Positions 53,588-64,000 of a DNA stretch of 64,000 bases are shown here, piece by piece. This DNA comes from Candidula unifasciata (lineage: Eukaryota; Mollusca; Gastropoda; Stylommatophora; Geomitridae). Numbering within the stretch: the stretch's first letter is position 1; each line of letters starts with the position of its first letter. The notes under the pieces are model-generated. The model searched no databases, was not told where the DNA came from, and worked only from the letters and a program-made list of their open reading frames with translations. Location: positions 1,639,580 to 1,703,579 of the forward strand of contig CAJHNH020008455.1 in the NCBI GenBank assembly GCA_905116865.2, written 5' to 3'. The translations under genes and the position numbers were made by a program.

Positions 53588-54436
53588 CTATATCAGCAGT
53601 TTTTTTCCTTGTATAAATTTCACTGTCGTTGTTAGCTCTTTCAGTGGCCCATAGAGTTTACGTTCCACTGTTGTTCTTTCTGGCCAAAAGGATTGCCTTA
53701 ATGTGTCAAATTCGGTGCTGTCCTGGAGTACATGCTCTGCTATCTGGGGCACATTTCCACAGGTGCACATCGCTGATACACCTATCTTGAATGTTGTGTA
53801 CATGTGGTTACGTAATCGGTTGTGCCCTGTTCTGAGGCGGAGGATAATGACTTGTTCTGATCTGTCCATAATAAAATAGTCGTCTTGTGCTGGGGCGGGT
53901 GGTTTCCTGATCGATTTAAAGATTCTTTTCTTTTGGTGGTATGTGACTGATACATCCGGCTGCTCTTTTGGCGCACCTTTCCCTGCCAGTTGATCAGCTT
54001 TCTCATTTCCAGGCACTCCACAATGAGACGGTATCCACTGCATTACAACTCTTCGCCGAAGGCTGAGTTGTGTCAGCAGTGTTTGCAATTCTGGTAGTTT
54101 CCTAGACTGGAGTGCTTCAAGTACTGATTTAGCATCTGTCAGCATTACCACATACTGTGAGCCAAGATTGGTATTTAGCAGTTTCTCTGTTGCTATCTTG
54201 ATAGCTTGAGTTTCTGCTTCATAGTTATGGCAGTACTTCCCGGTTGGTACGCTGGACTTATCCCTAGTACCATCTGGGAATTCGATGTACATCCCAGCAC
54301 CACCATTTCTAACTGCACTTTCTGTGGACCCATCTGTATAGACTCTGACCCATTGTTCTTGTGGGTATTCTTCATCAATATAACTGAGGGTGGCCATTCT
54401 GCGTTGCTGGGGTCCTAATGGAGCAATGATGCGCAA
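53588..54436 (-). mobile_element. LINE RNase H domain (282 codons)
   Basis: This open minus-strand frame carries an RNase H domain typical of RNase H-bearing non-LTR retrotransposons. Visible catalytic positions are D35 in VYTDGSTES, E75 in YEAETQAI, D101 in LTDAKS, and H138 and D148 in WIPSHCGVPGNEKADQLA. A CxC-H-C motif (MCTCGNVPQIAEHVLQDS) follows near residue 216. No reverse transcriptase is attached upstream and there is no stop inside, so this is a recent but 5'-truncated fragment. It would remove the RNA strand during element replication; it is not a host gene. Confidence 0.9.
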
Positions 54437-54439
54437 TAC

Positions 54440-54720
54440 AAGACTCTTAATATCTATTAGCCTCTCTTGCTCAAGCCTACCTCACCTTCACGTGGTGGAC
54501 CCTGTTCTTCCCAGCAATCCAGTTGAAGGTTGGGGTCTCAACCCCCAGCGGGAAACTGGATGGGACAACAAACGAGGTAAAGGCGAAAGACGAATGGATG
54601 AGCCTACTCTCCTCGAGTATGATCACAGTCTACTCTAGCAAAACAAGGTGCTGAAGTGGGAGGCAACCAGCCAAGAGGCGCAGCAATCAGGATGCCACGC
54701 ACACACGCTATGGAAATATG
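54440..54720 (+). repeat. LINE-linked repeat, inverted partner of 58285
   Basis: This block contains CCAGTTGAAGGTTGGGGTC and CGAATGGATGAGCCTACTC. It is the reverse complement of 58285-58607 with few differences. It abuts the RNase H fragment, so it is probably part of the same LINE family or nested in it. Confidence 0.8.
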
Positions 54721-54721
54721 T

Positions 54722-54898
54722 CTACCCAGTTTTCAGTGAGTGCTAGGTAATATCTTGGAAAGTAAAGGCGCCCCGGCGTGATGTTGACCACATCATCCGC
54801 CAAGTGCGGATTGGTCTATTAACATATAGGTCTAGTCCGAAATGCGCTGAAATGCCCAATGCGCTGAAATGTGGGAAAGGGGTCCTTTACTTTACTGC
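54722..54898 (+). mobile_element. SINE family B tail
   Basis: Body from CAGTTTTCAGTGAGTGCTA to GGGAAAGGGGTCCTTTACTT. A short internal duplication (AAATGCGCTGAAATGCCC) is present. Confidence 0.7.
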
Positions 54899-55227
54899 AC
54901 CTATTAAAATCCAAAGGTCCCACTTAAGTCAAGGAATTAACGACTTCCGACTCGACCTGAGGTTTTGTCCAAGAGACTGACTCCTCCTCCTCTTGTCACT
55001 TGTAGCTTAGACGACTTGGCACGAATCGTTTTTTCCGGTAGGGCACTGTGATGTTTGGTGATCAACGTCATATTTCAAAACATCTTCATACAAAATAGGA
55101 CAGAATAAATTCTGTTTCGATTTGTCAAGCTCTCACATTCGACTTCTTCCGCTATTATATAAAGTCATTTTTCGTGTGGAATCCGGCGCCCCCTTGTGCG
55201 GAAAACAAGAAAAGGACCACTGCCTCC

Positions 55228-55415
55228 ACAGAAAGCATGCCGTAGGAGTCGACTGGAGCTTCCTTCGAAGTCGGAGTGCATCTGCCCGAGCAGCTATGGG
55301 ACAGCCAGCTACACATCAATAAGCCAGTAACACGGATGTACACGCATAGCTTCAGATGGATGAACAACCAGGACTTTCCGCTGAAGCTTCCAGCTGGAGA
55401 ACATGGAAGAAGATA
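55228..55415 (-). repeat. dispersed repeat family A, diverged
   Basis: Plus strand: CTTCCTTCGAAGTCGGAGTG, AACAACCAGGACTTTCCGCT, TTCCAGCTGGAGAACATGG. Confidence 0.7.
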
Positions 55416-56202
55416 TAAAGGCCTAGTCAGGAAGTCTTTCTTACTGTCATTTCCAATTTTGTATTTTCGTCATTTCTAATTGATTCATTTGCATTGGTCC
55501 ATGCACGATTTGAAATGACTTGAAACGTGAAGTGACTTGACTCGGGATTCGACTTGAAAGCATTTTTAGTGACTTGAGACTTGACCTGGGACTTGGTAGC
55601 AATGACCTTGGACTTGACAGGTGGCAACTTAGTTCAACCTCTGTTTAAAAAAAAAAAGTACACAAGAATACAGGTCGAGGACTATCGAAAGAATTTTAAT
55701 GTTTCCATCCTAATGGATGATCATAATGCTGACAGTTATACGTGACGAAGTGGTAAAGCCGTTTGCTTCGCATTCTCAAGGTGGCGAGTTCCTTTCACAA
55801 ACGCGTTTTTCAGTCAATTTTACGGAGATCCACAGGGATCGTCGCTGAAATTACCAAGCTAGAGTTATGTGTGACCATTCTCGTCAGGTAGTAATCTTCT
55901 CTGCAGTCAGACACTGAGCCACATAGGATAAAACCCAGTGTAATAATGTCGATTCTTTCCGAAGACGCCGAAAACAGAATTATTCCACTGGTTCTTGGTG
56001 GAACGTCGCTAGCTAGCTTGGTTTGGACGTGGTGAGACATGATTCGGTGGCAAAGACTGTAGTTCAGTGAACATTGAGGGTTAATCGAAGAAAATGAGAG
56101 CAAAGAAGAACCTGGAATACCAACATCAAGAAAGTTACAGGATTTGGTTATCATTATTCATCAAGTGGAAGACAAGAGAAAAATGGCTGGATTGTGTACT
56201 AC
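55416..56202. other. intergenic, candidate bidirectional upstream region
   Basis: It lies upstream of the plus-strand exon at 56764. A minus frame of 114 codons (55810-56154) is open but unrecognised. A tRNA-like scrap sits near 55745-55800. Confidence 0.35.
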
Positions 56203-56446
56203 CAGGGCTGTCAATGCTGGGTTTTCCCCCCAGATCTGAGTTTTTCTTAGATGCCTTAGGGAAATCTTGGGGTTTTTTTTCTTTAAATATATCCTTATAT
56301 AAAAGTGGTAAATGTTTCGTTTCCGAACTATAAATTTTGTACATTTTAACAATCTGGGGTTTTTTTTTTGGTTCTTTGTCTATGTATTGCTTGGGTTTTT
56401 GTTTAGCGAAGCTGGGTTTAAAAAAAAAAAACAATTGGCAGCCCTG
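56203..56446. mobile_element. CAGGGCTGYCAA MITE, hAT-like
   Basis: This 244-bp T-rich element runs from CAGGGCTGTCAATGCTGGG to TTGGCAGCCCTG. Flanking 8-mers TGTACTAC and ACTACTAC share six of eight bases, so the target duplication is partial. The interior is A/T runs with no coding capacity. Confidence 0.65.
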
Positions 56447-56763
56447 ACTACTACTAGTGTTTTCATCGATACACCCCCGCGACCCTAAAGGGTCAATGGT
56501 TATTTTGTTACATATGATCTGGCTCTATCAGATATTTAGCTCGCTTTCATAGACTTCTCAACAATTTATTTAATTATAAAAATTAAAAGAATCTCTAAAT
56601 TCCTAGTACAATTTGTGTATTACGAAAACATTCAACCACACTTATGGTGAAAATTGTTAAAAAGTGTAGAAAATTAATAGCGTTTATCCAATTAAGTAAA
56701 ACATGGCTGCAAATGTATAGAAACCTGGCAACGTTAACCAGTAACACGTCCATCACCAACAAA

Positions 56764-57238
56764 ATGGCTGGTGTGTTTGGGGATTTGGGTCTGTTTTCTG
56801 AATTTGAGAAGGACCGGGAGGCGCAAGGAAGTTTTATACATTACGACGAAGAAAATGTAAGGTCTAGAATTGTATTTGAAGATTACGCGGAAGATGAGAA
56901 TAAATCGGAAGACGAGGGAAGGAATGAAGAGATTGAAGAAGCATCAGCAAGCGATGTTGTCGTTGAGAACAGGAAGGTGCAGAACCGTGATGTTGAAGAT
57001 TCGGATTCTTTGCCGACTAAAAGTCCTACTGAAGATCGTGAGGATATAAGAGAGCAGTCAGCACTGGGTGCTAAGAAGGGAGCATCATCATCATCAAATG
57101 GCGGCCCAGTGAATAAACGGCAGTTGCCAGAAGATGATGCTGCTAGAACGGCTTGGTTGAGTGAGCAGTTGTATGCAGAAGCAGGGGAAGAGGCAAAACA
57201 CAGCAGTTGTGCTAGCACACAACAACTGATTTATGAGA
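56764..57238 (+). CDS. unidentified acidic protein, putative first coding exon
   Basis: The frame opens with ATG in a good context (ACAAAATGG) and reads 158 codons plus one base to a candidate donor (GAGA|GTATCC). The translation begins MAGVFGDLGLFSEFEKDREA, then becomes strongly acidic and Ser-rich (EDENKSEDEGRNEEIEEAS) with a short Ser run and a C-terminal RTAWLSEQLYAEAGEEAKHS. An in-frame ATG at 56644 would add 40 residues, but its context is poorer. Composition and codon use look like a real nuclear or regulatory protein, not a repeat. I do not recognise the family and see no catalytic motif. Confidence 0.65.
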
Positions 57239-57368
57239 GTATCCTTTTTTAATGAGATTTTTGTATGAATTTAATGCATGTAATTGTAGTAATAGTTAAA
57301 AAATATTGGCAATAATTTAAGAAATAATAATATTCAAAAAAACAATTTTTCTTGTTATATTATAAATT

Positions 57369-58008
57369 GGCTCTCCTCCGAACTTCTACCCCCGCCTTAT
57401 GGCGGCAACAAATATATTCTATTAAAAATATGCCGGCTCCATATATCGAAACAAATGCTCTAACAGGGTCTCAGCGATATGTTACTTGTGGACCTGTTTC
57501 TGTGACTACGCCTCACCGCCAACCATATCTGTATAGATGGGGGCTAAACTAGATGGCTGGGACTCACGAGCAGCAGCTACCGCATCTACTGCAACTTCCT
57601 CCAATAAATTTGCTCGGTAATCCCAGGCACATAGTTTAGCCCCCCATCCGCGCAGCGGCGCGGGGATACTTTCGCGGTGAGTGTAACCACGTTTTGCGCA
57701 TGCCGAAAGGTTTGAGGACAACAACGATGCTAATCTGTGTCGGCGCACGTGGTCTACCCGCCATGTGGCTTTTATGGTCAGCAATGTTGCGTGTCGAAAT
57801 TGTCAATGGTCGCTAGTATCGTCTGCAGAAACACTCGAAAGTGTCAACGGTCGCTATTATCGTCTGCTACTATCATCTGCAGTGTTGCGTCTCTTGAAAT
57901 TGTCAGGTAATCCTAGTTTTGCAGGGATTCGTTCGTCGCCGGAAGTTCGCATATTTTTTATAGGACTGTTGCCGCCATAATGCCGGGGTAGAAGTTCGAA
58001 GGAGAGCC
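57369..58008. mobile_element. chimeric GGCTCTCC MITE
   Basis: This 640-bp element has termini GGCTCTCC(T/C)CGAACTTCTACC, inverted repeats of about 40 bp ending at TGGCGGCAACA, and a perfect 8-bp target duplication TATAAATT. Its interior (57540-57690) carries the CTAAACTAGATGGCTGGGAC palindrome typical of the differently ended GGCTATCC family. Confidence 0.88.
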
Positions 58009-58094
58009 TATAAATTTAAATGAGTAGCCCACAGAAGAAACAGTAAAAAAATGTATTTTTAAATGTTACTGTAATTGAAAACATTATTTTGCAG

Positions 58095-58218
58095 TTGTAA
58101 ATTTAAATAATACGGACACAAACAGTGTCAGATGCATTACTACGATTCAATTAATGTATATTGAGCATAAAATAGATCCTCAAATGGGGAAACACTCAAA
58201 AATTTATGGTGGAGAGAT
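58095..58218 (+). CDS. possible second exon of the 56764 gene
   Basis: After a good acceptor (ATTATTTTGCAG) the frame that continues the phase-1 donor at 57238 stays open for over 120 nt. It reads VNLNNTDTNSVRCITTIQLM and then YIEHKIDPQMGKHSKIYGG. The donor chosen, AT|GTACAG, is weak, but it leaves phase 2, which the acceptor at 61883 needs. Splicing 57238 to 58095 would remove the MITE at 57369-58008. The exon call is tentative; the alternative is intronic sequence open by chance. Confidence 0.4.
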
Positions 58219-58284
58219 GTACAGCCAAACGTGACAATGTGATTGTTTTTTTTTTAAAACTTTTTTTATGTCAGCACAAAGGAT

Positions 58285-58607
58285 TTTCATGGCATGTATG
58301 CGTGGCATCCTGATTGCTGTGGTGCGCCTCTTGGCTGGTTGCCTCCGACTTCAGCACCTTGTTTTGTTAGGGTAGACTGTGATCATACTCGAGGAGAGTA
58401 GGCTCATCCATTCGTCTTTTGGCTTTACCTCGTTTGTTGTCCCATCCAGTTTCCCGCTGGGTGTTGAGACCCCAACCTTCAACTGGATTGCTGGGAAGAA
58501 CAGAGTCCACCACGTGAAGGTGAGGTAGGTTTGAGCAAGAGAGGCTAATAGACATTAAGAGTCTTGTATTGCGCATCATTGCTCCATTAGGACCCCATTA
58601 GAAGAAG
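58285..58607 (-). repeat. inverted partner of the 54440 repeat
   Basis: Reverse-complement copy of 54440-54720 plus a few bases shared with the RNase H frame (TTGCTCCATTAGGACCCC). The pair lies about 3.6 kb apart and brackets the first exon at 56764. Confidence 0.8.
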
Positions 58608-58719
58608 AAAAAGAATGCTTAATAATTTGTTGATCTAACTCTGTAGACTACAGTGTAGTAGTATTGAAGCTAACAAGATGCAGTGAAATATGTCAGGCAG
58701 TATATTGTGCAATGTAATG

Positions 58720-58940
58720 TTTGTTTGTCGATGACTTAGGCCAATTCTAGCACTGACAGTTCTTGAGCAGTGTGCACAGGGAATTGAGGCTGCATTTCTC
58801 TGGTAATTTGCTTCAGTGTCTTTCCTGGCTTGTCTTTTCTGAATTGCTGCTGCAGTTCTAGCAACTTCATGGGCCACAACTCCTCAATGTAGCGAGGAGC
58901 GTCAGGATGGGCGGTCACATGCAGCAATTTCCCAAGTTAT
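58720..58940 (-). pseudogene. LINE 3' end with C-terminal CxxC-H motif
   Basis: The minus strand has two overlapping frames: [19 protein letters not shown] and IPCAHCSRTVSARIGLSHRQ. The latter is the degenerate zinc-finger-like tail (CxxC-R-RIGL-SH) seen at the end of several LINE families. A frameshift separates them. Confidence 0.8.
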
Positions 58941-59639
58941 AGGATCAATACAGAAGTCTTTCAGTGAGGTGTTGAGGTTGTCCTCAAAACCTTTCTTCTG
59001 TCCACTTGAGAGTGTTTTCCTTTTTATAGCTCACTTCTTACGTATAATGTTTTGCAATGCCACATAGCTGACCCTAAAATGTATTGTTATGAATTACTTC
59101 CTGAAACATTGCTAGTCTTGCCATTACCTTGGCTGTGATTCTCATGCCCTCCTGTAGCACAGTACCGAATAACAGGGAATGTGACAATGAGTATATATTT
59201 GTTTGCTCTTTATACTTAAAATGTAACATTCAAAATAATTTTTTTTTAAATGGGGATGTAACAGTTTGAACGAGTGAACTGGACATGGAAAAGATCAGTT
59301 GAACTAATTGTTAAATGCACTGGTGAAAATATATGATTGAATAACAGCAACAACAAAAAACCAAAAAATATGGATAGATGGAATATCCGAGCCTGTAAAA
59401 AAGAGCATCTATGTGGCACACACCCAATGCCTTTTCAAAATCTTTTGCTGAAGAGCAGAATAACACTTGAGGAGAAGGATTAAACAAAATAAAAATGTAT
59501 GGTTGCAATACGAGATATTGCCTATTTCTGAAGGTAAACCGTAATTGCCATTTTCATTCAACTCTACCTTAACCAAAAACAGGAAATAAATATCGCCGAT
59601 ATGCCAAGATACTTGATTCTACAAGGTAGGTCCTGTATT

Positions 59640-59775
59640 CAGGTTCATGTTTTGTGTTTGTCAGCGTCATTATGTTCTGGAAAAACAATAAGAATTCTCC
59701 ACTGGATTTTACAGCACAAAAAACTCAGGTTATGGAAAAACAACCAGAATTTTCTGCTGGAGTTTCATCATCAGG
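59640..59775 (-). repeat. family A fragments in tandem
   Basis: GTTCTGGAAAAACAATAAGA and GGTTATGGAAAAACAACCAG are two copies of the same family A segment about 55 bp apart. Confidence 0.6.
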
Positions 59776-60420
59776 TGCCTTGCTGACTAACGTGGGAGAC
59801 TGTGCCTCTCCACAATCTGCGATCTCCTGCAGCATGTATCAGTTCGTGTGCTGACACACCTCCATGCCATGCAACAAGACTGTCAAGAATCCTCTCTCGT
59901 TGTCTTCCTCCTCAATCCTCCATCCAGAGATCTTTCCAGTGGTCACATGATGTTCCTTTTTTTCCTCTTCTCATAACATGTTCGAAAATGGTGACTGTCT
60001 CCTTCTGATGTCTGGGATGAGCTGTCTTCGGGCTCCCGCCTCTTTCAAAACCTCTTGGTTGCTATTTTTGGCTGTCCAAGGTATTCTAAGTATTCTTCTG
60101 TAAAACCACATCTCTGAGGCGTCAAGAAATTGTTTGGCCTGCCTACCGATTGTCCAGGATTCACAGCCATATGTTAAAACTGGATGTATGTAGCAAGCAA
60201 GAACTCTTTTTCTAACTCTCAATGACAAAAATATATTGCACAAGGTGTTCTTCATTTTATAAAATGCAGTTTTTGCATGTCCTATTCTGTTTTTTATTTC
60301 AGTTATGCATCTTCCATCTGATGTTATCCATGTGCCCAGATACTTAAATTTCTGTACTAGCCCCAAAATAACACTGTCTACTTTTATTACACATTTAGGA
60401 ATAATTTGTTTCCCCAATAT
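59775..60420 (-). pseudogene. LINE ORF2 C-terminal part, frameshifted
   Basis: The frame from 60417 reads VQKFKYLGTWITSDGRCITE, then LTYGCESWTIGRQAKQFLDA and MWFYRRILRIPWTAKNSNQE. It then shifts frame near 59975 and finishes with HAAGDRRLWRGTVSHVS. A typical non-LTR element C-terminus. Confidence 0.9.
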
Positions 60421-60712
60421 TCAAACTGAGAGCTGGAGTTTACAGCGCACAAATCTTAAGTTCTGGAAAAAACAATCAGCTTTTTTCCACTTGAGTTTAC
60501 AGTACATAAACATTAAACTCATGTTCTGGAAAAACAAAACAAATTTTCCCCTTGAGTTTACAGTACATAAACATTAAACTCATGTTCTGAAAAAATTTTT
60601 TTTACAAATTTTCCGCTGCACTTTACAGCACACAAAACTCAAGTTCTGGGGGAAAAAAACCAATAGGAATTTTTCTGATGAAGTTTACAGCCTGTGAACA
60701 CTAAGAAGAAGA
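60420..60712 (-). repeat. family A segment repeated about four times
   Basis: The phrase (C/A)TGTTCTGGAAAAACAA followed by TTGAGTTTACAGTACATAAA recurs at about 60460, 60520, 60585 and 60640. It ends with a normal family A end (TTTACAGCCTGTGAACAC). Confidence 0.75.
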
Positions 60713-60880
60713 TGAGGCCCAGCTGAAAACGAGTACCTGGTAATGTTCTGACACGTATATTTGGTCAGCGCGCAGTTGATCACATCATGACTGAGTGCCG
60801 ATAGGTTTATACAAATGTGTATAGCATCAAATGCATAACCTGCCACTGGCATAGAAGTGAATCCTTTTTAAAAAAAATTA
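60712..60880 (+). mobile_element. SINE family B tail
   Basis: Diverged body (CCAGCTGAAAACGAGTACC, GTGCCGATAGGTTTATAC); the head is missing. Confidence 0.6.
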
Positions 60881-61882
60881 AATTTACCCTCTGAATACTT
60901 GCATATTGATCTTCTTATCTGCCCTTTGAATTCTCCTAATTGTGTGAATATACCTTCTTTTTGACTTGCAACTTACCACCATCCGCACTTACGACCACAC
61001 AACAAAAAGTAAACAAAGATAGATACCTAAATTGGGAGGGTCAGAAAGTTCTCAGAGTTGATGCAACAGAGTTCATATATGTATTTTCTGCATTATATGC
61101 AATAATTATTTATACATAGATTAAAATTGTGTGTGTTTCATGTGTACTGAATAACTAGTTTGAAGGAAAATAGCGTTGAAATTTAGAGCCTTGGTCAGTT
61201 TTTATTTTTAAAAAATCCAGGGGTATGAAACTTATAACCACCAAGCAGACTGACAGGCCTGCTAACTATTGCAACATCATGGCCTCCAGTTACTAAAAAC
61301 ATGGATTTAAAAAATTTATTTAGAGTCATTATTTTGTGCAAAAGTTATTTTTTCTTTTATGTAAAGGAAAGTAATCACCAAATGTAAATGAAACAAATAA
61401 CTGCTTTCCTTCCCTTTGACCAAGAACACTCAGGTTTGGTTGACACAGCCACCTAGAGCAAAGTGATGGCATCATAATTTATGATATTACAGTGACAAAA
61501 AACAAATTTGCTTTTTTAAACCCCGAATAATATCTGTAAAAATTTGTTGTTGTTGTTAAAATATAGTCATACTCATTACTGCAACCTGACTGGGATCTTT
61601 CTAGACAATTGTGTTATATTGCGCTGTAAGGGATCAGGGAACTCACAGCTCATGGCGATGGCTTGACTAGTAAGGCGCACCTGCCGCAACCAGTACCAAA
61701 GCATATAGGTATATAGGTCAGTACACAAAGACGTTATGTAATAGAAAACCCATACAAGTCAGAGAAACCAAAACCAGCTTTCTCGGGGGACAGGGTTAAG
61801 TGAAACAGAATGTTCTGTTGGAGTGTATTGTTTAACTTTGTGGCCTGATAAAGCAGGACTGCTTCTTGTTTGTTTGCCGAAG

Positions 61883-62042
61883 GTATGTTCCCGATGAGGA
61901 CAGTCCATCTGTGCAGCTCATCTTTAACAACAATTCCTTTGCTCGCAAATATCGACAACAAATTGAACAGTTCATCAAGAGTCTTTTGTGGGAAGAGCTC
62001 AACTCCACCAGCCATGAAACAGTTCCAGAGATCACTGTAAAG
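61883..62042 (+). CDS. exon of an unidentified plus-strand gene
   Basis: This 160-nt exon has an acceptor at GCCGAAG and a strong donor, AAG|GTAAAT. It encodes YVPDEDSPSVQLIFNNNSFA, then RKYRQQIEQFIKSLLWEELN and STSHETVPEITVK. The amphipathic, charged sequence looks like a folded domain, and nothing in it resembles the local repeats. An upstream in-frame extension from 61852 (AAGCAG acceptor) is also open. It probably belongs to the gene starting at 56764. I do not recognise the family. Confidence 0.6.
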
Positions 62043-62284
62043 GTAAATGCCCTGTCTACTCTTTTAATATTCTTCAAGCTATATCTTTCATTTGTGGGAT
62101 TTACAGTTTGTGTGTACAGAGTGTTTCAGAAAGAATAAAGAAGTCCCTGTGTGCTCTTCATTTACTTCTAGCCGTGGCTTTAGTTTATATCATTAACAAT
62201 TTGTATATGTAGAGTTTCTCAAAGGGTAAAGGTACCTAGAAGGTACACGTTTTGTGTAAAATCTTCTGCATGAGTCCTCAGAAC

Positions 62285-62475
62285 AGCTGCTGGCACTTTA
62301 TGTTGTAGTTTACAGCAAGGCTGAGATATCTGTGCCTTTTGGCCCAGTACATATGATTTTAGCATACTATTAATCAGTGCCTTTTATGACATGCTTATTA
62401 AGTGGAAGCAGATCTAACACCCCACTCCCCATCCACCCCCAAGGGACCTCGGAACCCATGTGGGAATTACAGTGC
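62285..62475 (+). repeat. repeat A'
   Basis: GTTGTAGTTTACAGCAAGGC, TGCCTTTTGGCCCAGTACAT, then CCAAGGGACCTCGGAACCC. Good A' copy. Confidence 0.75.
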
Positions 62476-63323
62476 TTTGATATTGCACATAGATTTAAAA
62501 CATTCTCTTTATGTCAGGTGATAACCGAACTCGCTTACCTTTAAAAACAAAAAAAAGTTGTATATTTCAGAAGCAAGATGGCTAAAGGCCTGAAAATGAA
62601 AACACCACATTAGGAATGGTTCTACATATAGACATTTTCTTCCCTTGCACTGTCCAGCACCTGAGATGAAAACCATTTTTTTGGTGTCAGGTCTTTATTC
62701 CTAATCAAGAGAGCTTACTTTATATTTCATGGGAAGCAAAATTGATGAATTTTGTAGTTACTATAGCAGTTTACATTCATTAAACTTGTATTCTTTAAAA
62801 AATAATATGTATGTTTGTTAGTTTGTGTTTGTGAGGTATAATGTCCTTTACAGGGGTTCTTAATCTGATTTTGTAAATGGGTTTTAAAACTCTGTATCAC
62901 GATGTCCTGTTAGGTTTGCACTCATATCATGGTGGGCAAGAGACCTTCATGGTTTTGATACCAACTCTCGACAATTAGGGCACATATAACCCCACAGGGT
63001 AGGGTGGTGCACATAGTTATTTCATGCGCATCATGATAATTTGCCATGGAACACATGGTAGAGGGTAGACAGCCTATCTCAGGCACCAGCTGTCAGGGAG
63101 AACCTTTGGGTCACAAAAACAATTTAAGTATTTGTTTGTCTCACCTTTAAGAGATTGATGTGGGTCACAGATCCTAATTTAAGAACCCTTGCAAAATAGT
63201 CATAAGTGTATGGAGATCTTGCAGTAGAAAATATTGACATGTTGATAAAATAGTTACAAGGGTGGACAGAAGATGTTAAAGACAAGCATTAGTTATCATA
63301 AATATCACTTATGTATTTAACTA
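62476..63323. other. intron of the plus-strand gene, nothing recognised
   Basis: AT-rich sequence; no convincing exon could be joined in phase to the donor at 62042. Confidence 0.45.
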
Positions 63324-63491
63324 CAGTAAAACTCATTAATACGAATTCCAGTGGATTGAAAAATCAACAGTTTGTGTCAAAAATCATTCTAACCATTGAC
63401 TAATAATAATACACCTTTGCTGGTACTAAAATTTTGTTCGTGCTGTGCCATTGTTCTTCTTAAGCAAGTTCGTATTAATGAAGTTTTACTG
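63324..63491. mobile_element. pogo/Tc1-like MITE
   Basis: This 168-bp element has ends CAGTAAAACTCATTAATACG and the inverted counterpart with GAAG for GAG, flanked by TA on both sides. TIR sequence and TA target site are typical of pogo/Tigger-type elements. No transposase is present. Confidence 0.75.
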
Positions 63492-64000
63492 TATTTGTTA
63501 ATAGTTTGCTGTAGTTTATGTAACTGCTTTAACAAGTTGATTCTGAGTTTTTCCATTAAAAAGTTGAGTGTGGTGAGGTTATACAGGGGTGGACATGGGA
63601 GAAGATGTATAAATAAGATAAGCAGATCATTTTAATGACACGTTATTTTCATCATCGCAGACGGATACAGTGGTCTGAGCAGGATTTCCTCTCACCACCT
63701 TGTTCTGCTGCAGTGAAACAGTGCCACATCAGTTGATGCAATGTGGGTGGTTAGTCAGTGTACAACCTTAAGTAGTTTACATCTGCTGCAAGCATTTGTC
63801 TAAATAAGTTTGGCAGCTTGAACTGTGAAGAAGATGGTGATTTGTTGTGTAAGTTTTGAGAGGTGGAAGTGAAGACATGTTTAGATCTTACTGTAACTGT
63901 GTTGATACATATTTTGTTTAACAAAGAAGACTCAGACAATAGATTGCACAATTTATTGCCTAGTGTATTTCGCTGTATCTCGTCAGGTGCATACTACAGT

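Noticed and set aside
55810..56154. 114-codon minus-strand frame
   Set aside because: It is hydrophobic in places, but no motif, splice partner or family could be recognised. Kept only as an open question.

Overview
The window looks like gene-poor, repeat-rich DNA from an invertebrate animal. Introns are long, splice sites are standard GT/AG, several tRNA-derived SINE families are present, and non-LTR retrotransposons are abundant but decayed. The transposon mix fits a gastropod mollusc, including a SPIN-like hAT element of a family reported from a pond snail. The species call is inference only.

The main gene is DEPDC5 (Iml1), the largest subunit of GATOR1, which switches off mTORC1 when amino acids are scarce. 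It is on the minus strand. Eighteen coding exons between 41402 and 1216 join without a single phase conflict into about 614 codons. These cover the N-terminal and SABA regions and the linker up to the conserved NPFAPSR segment. The first few coding residues (upstream of 41402) were not found. The C-terminal half, including the DEP domain, lies beyond the left edge. Every intron holds repeats: minisatellites (36-bp unit near 10.5-11.3 kb, 18-bp at 21.4-22.1 kb, 32-bp at 23.0-23.5 kb, 25-bp at 23.7-24.0 kb, 46-bp at 29.9-31.0 kb), SINEs, MITEs, a probable solo LTR (26449-27126) and LINE scraps.

From 41.4 to 56.7 kb no host exon could be recognised. This part holds 8-bp-TSD MITEs (41.6, 44.4, 44.9, 46.3 kb), a frameshifted LINE reverse transcriptase (45.0-46.0 kb), tRNA-like SINEs and a LINE RNase H domain (53.6-54.4 kb).

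A second, unidentified host gene probably starts on the plus strand at 56764, with an acidic, Ser/Glu-rich first exon. A third exon at 61883-62042 is a good coding exon, and one at 58095-58218 may lie between them. The gene appears to run off the right edge, roughly head-to-head with DEPDC5. A chimeric MITE (57369-58008) and LINE pieces lie in its first introns.

The most notable observations are the SPIN-like element at 12934-13115 with a perfect 8-bp target duplication, a minisatellite that appears to have grown out of a DEPDC5 splice donor, a MITE superfamily that swaps interiors under different termini, and poly-G tracts that cluster at one internal position of a dispersed repeat. No microbial operon, CRISPR array, rRNA or functional tRNA was seen.
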